NCBI GenBank assembly: GCA_002414145.1
Contig: DHYP01000058.1
Coordinates: 17,705-24,845 of the forward strand
Reading direction: 5' to 3'
DNA length: 7,141 bases
DNA from: Methylophilaceae bacterium UBA5127
GTDB lineage: Bacteria > Pseudomonadota > Gammaproteobacteria > Burkholderiales > Methylophilaceae
Positions 6,831 to 7,141 of this stretch are shown here, one piece after another. The notes beneath the pieces were generated by a model. The model was not told the DNA's origin and did no database searches. It worked only from the letters and a program-made list of their open reading frames with translations. Position 1 is the first letter of the stretch. The number at the start of each line of letters is the position of its first letter. The translations under genes were made by a program, and so were the position numbers.

Positions 6831-7141
6831 TTACAGTGTAATGTTAGAGAGTTTGGCGACGGTATTAATATCTTTATCACCACGACCAGATAAATTAACC
6901 AAAAGCACTTCATCTTGTCGCATCTGTTTTGCCATTTTCTCTGCATGCGCCAAGGCATGACTAGACTCTAGTGCAGGGATAATACCTTCTGTGCGACAAA
7001 ATTGATGGAAAGCAGCCATCGCTTCATCATCAGTAATCGCCACATATTCAGCACGCTTAATGTCTTTTAACCAAGCGTGCTCTGGCCCTACACCTGGATA
7101 ATCTAAACCAGCCGAAATTGAATGGGTTTCAATAATTTCGC
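6831..7141 (-). CDS. trpB: Tryptophan synthase beta subunit, C-terminal part (5' end outside window)
   Basis: TrpB is the PLP enzyme that joins indole with L-serine to give tryptophan. Only the last 102 complete codons are in the window; the frame is open to the right edge, so the gene is cut by the window, not broken. Visible hallmarks are [16 protein letters not shown] (residues 6-21 of the fragment), the ALESSHA segment that carries the glutamate of the PLP site (Glu350 in Salmonella), and [11 protein letters not shown], whose serine contacts the PLP ring nitrogen (Ser377 in Salmonella). It ends LSNITL and stops with TAA six bases before trpA. The PLP lysine and the N-terminal half cannot be checked here. 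A GTG within the fragment at 7043 could be mistaken for a start, but the conserved [11 protein letters not shown] motif lies upstream of it, so it is internal. Confidence 0.97.
   Translation of the reverse strand, partial: EIIETHSISAGLDYPGVGPEHAWLKDIKRAEYVAITDDEAMAAFHQFCRTEGIIPALESSHALAHAEKMAKQMRQDEVLLVNLSGRGDKDINTVAKLSNITL

Overview
The window looks like part of the chromosome of a moderately AT-rich proteobacterium, most likely a betaproteobacterium. The evidence is the gene order trpB-trpA-accD-folC-(SPOR protein)-cvpA-purF, all on the minus strand and nearly without gaps. From general knowledge, this order with trpBA directly before accD is typical of Betaproteobacteria, while the accD-folC-dedD-cvpA-purF part is also shared with gammaproteobacteria such as E. 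coli. The protein sequences read as betaproteobacterial, and the low GC would suit a methylophilaceae-like or similar low-GC lineage. That last placement is a guess.

Layout, in the direction of transcription (right to left): the 3' part of trpB (7141-6831, cut by the window edge); trpA (6824-6024); accD (5996-5130); folC (5117-3813); a DedD-like SPOR-domain membrane protein (3810-3166); cvpA (3146-2655); purF (2624-1089); and then, after the largest gap in the window (86 bp), a wecE/rffA-type sugar-nucleotide aminotransferase (1002-1) that runs off the left edge. Gaps inside the trpB-purF block are only 2 to 30 bp, so these seven genes are probably cotranscribed, with some translational coupling. 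No stretch longer than 86 bp lacks a gene. I found no RNA genes, mobile elements, CRISPR arrays or plus-strand genes.

The block combines the last two steps of tryptophan synthesis (TrpA, TrpB), a subunit of the first committed step of fatty-acid synthesis (AccD), folate polyglutamylation (FolC), the first committed step of purine synthesis (PurF) and two envelope proteins (a SPOR protein and CvpA). These housekeeping genes are all intact where visible, with their key catalytic residues present. The WecE-like gene is of a different kind: it makes dTDP-4-amino-4,6-dideoxygalactose for surface glycans, and probably marks the boundary between the conserved block and a cell-surface polysaccharide region to the left. 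I see a possible separate promoter for it in the 86-bp gap.

I do not see a previously undescribed system here. The most useful points are the housekeeping/glycan junction at about 1000-1090, some motif substitutions in FolC and the SPOR domain, and the lack of a clear ribosome binding site at trpA, cvpA and wecE.
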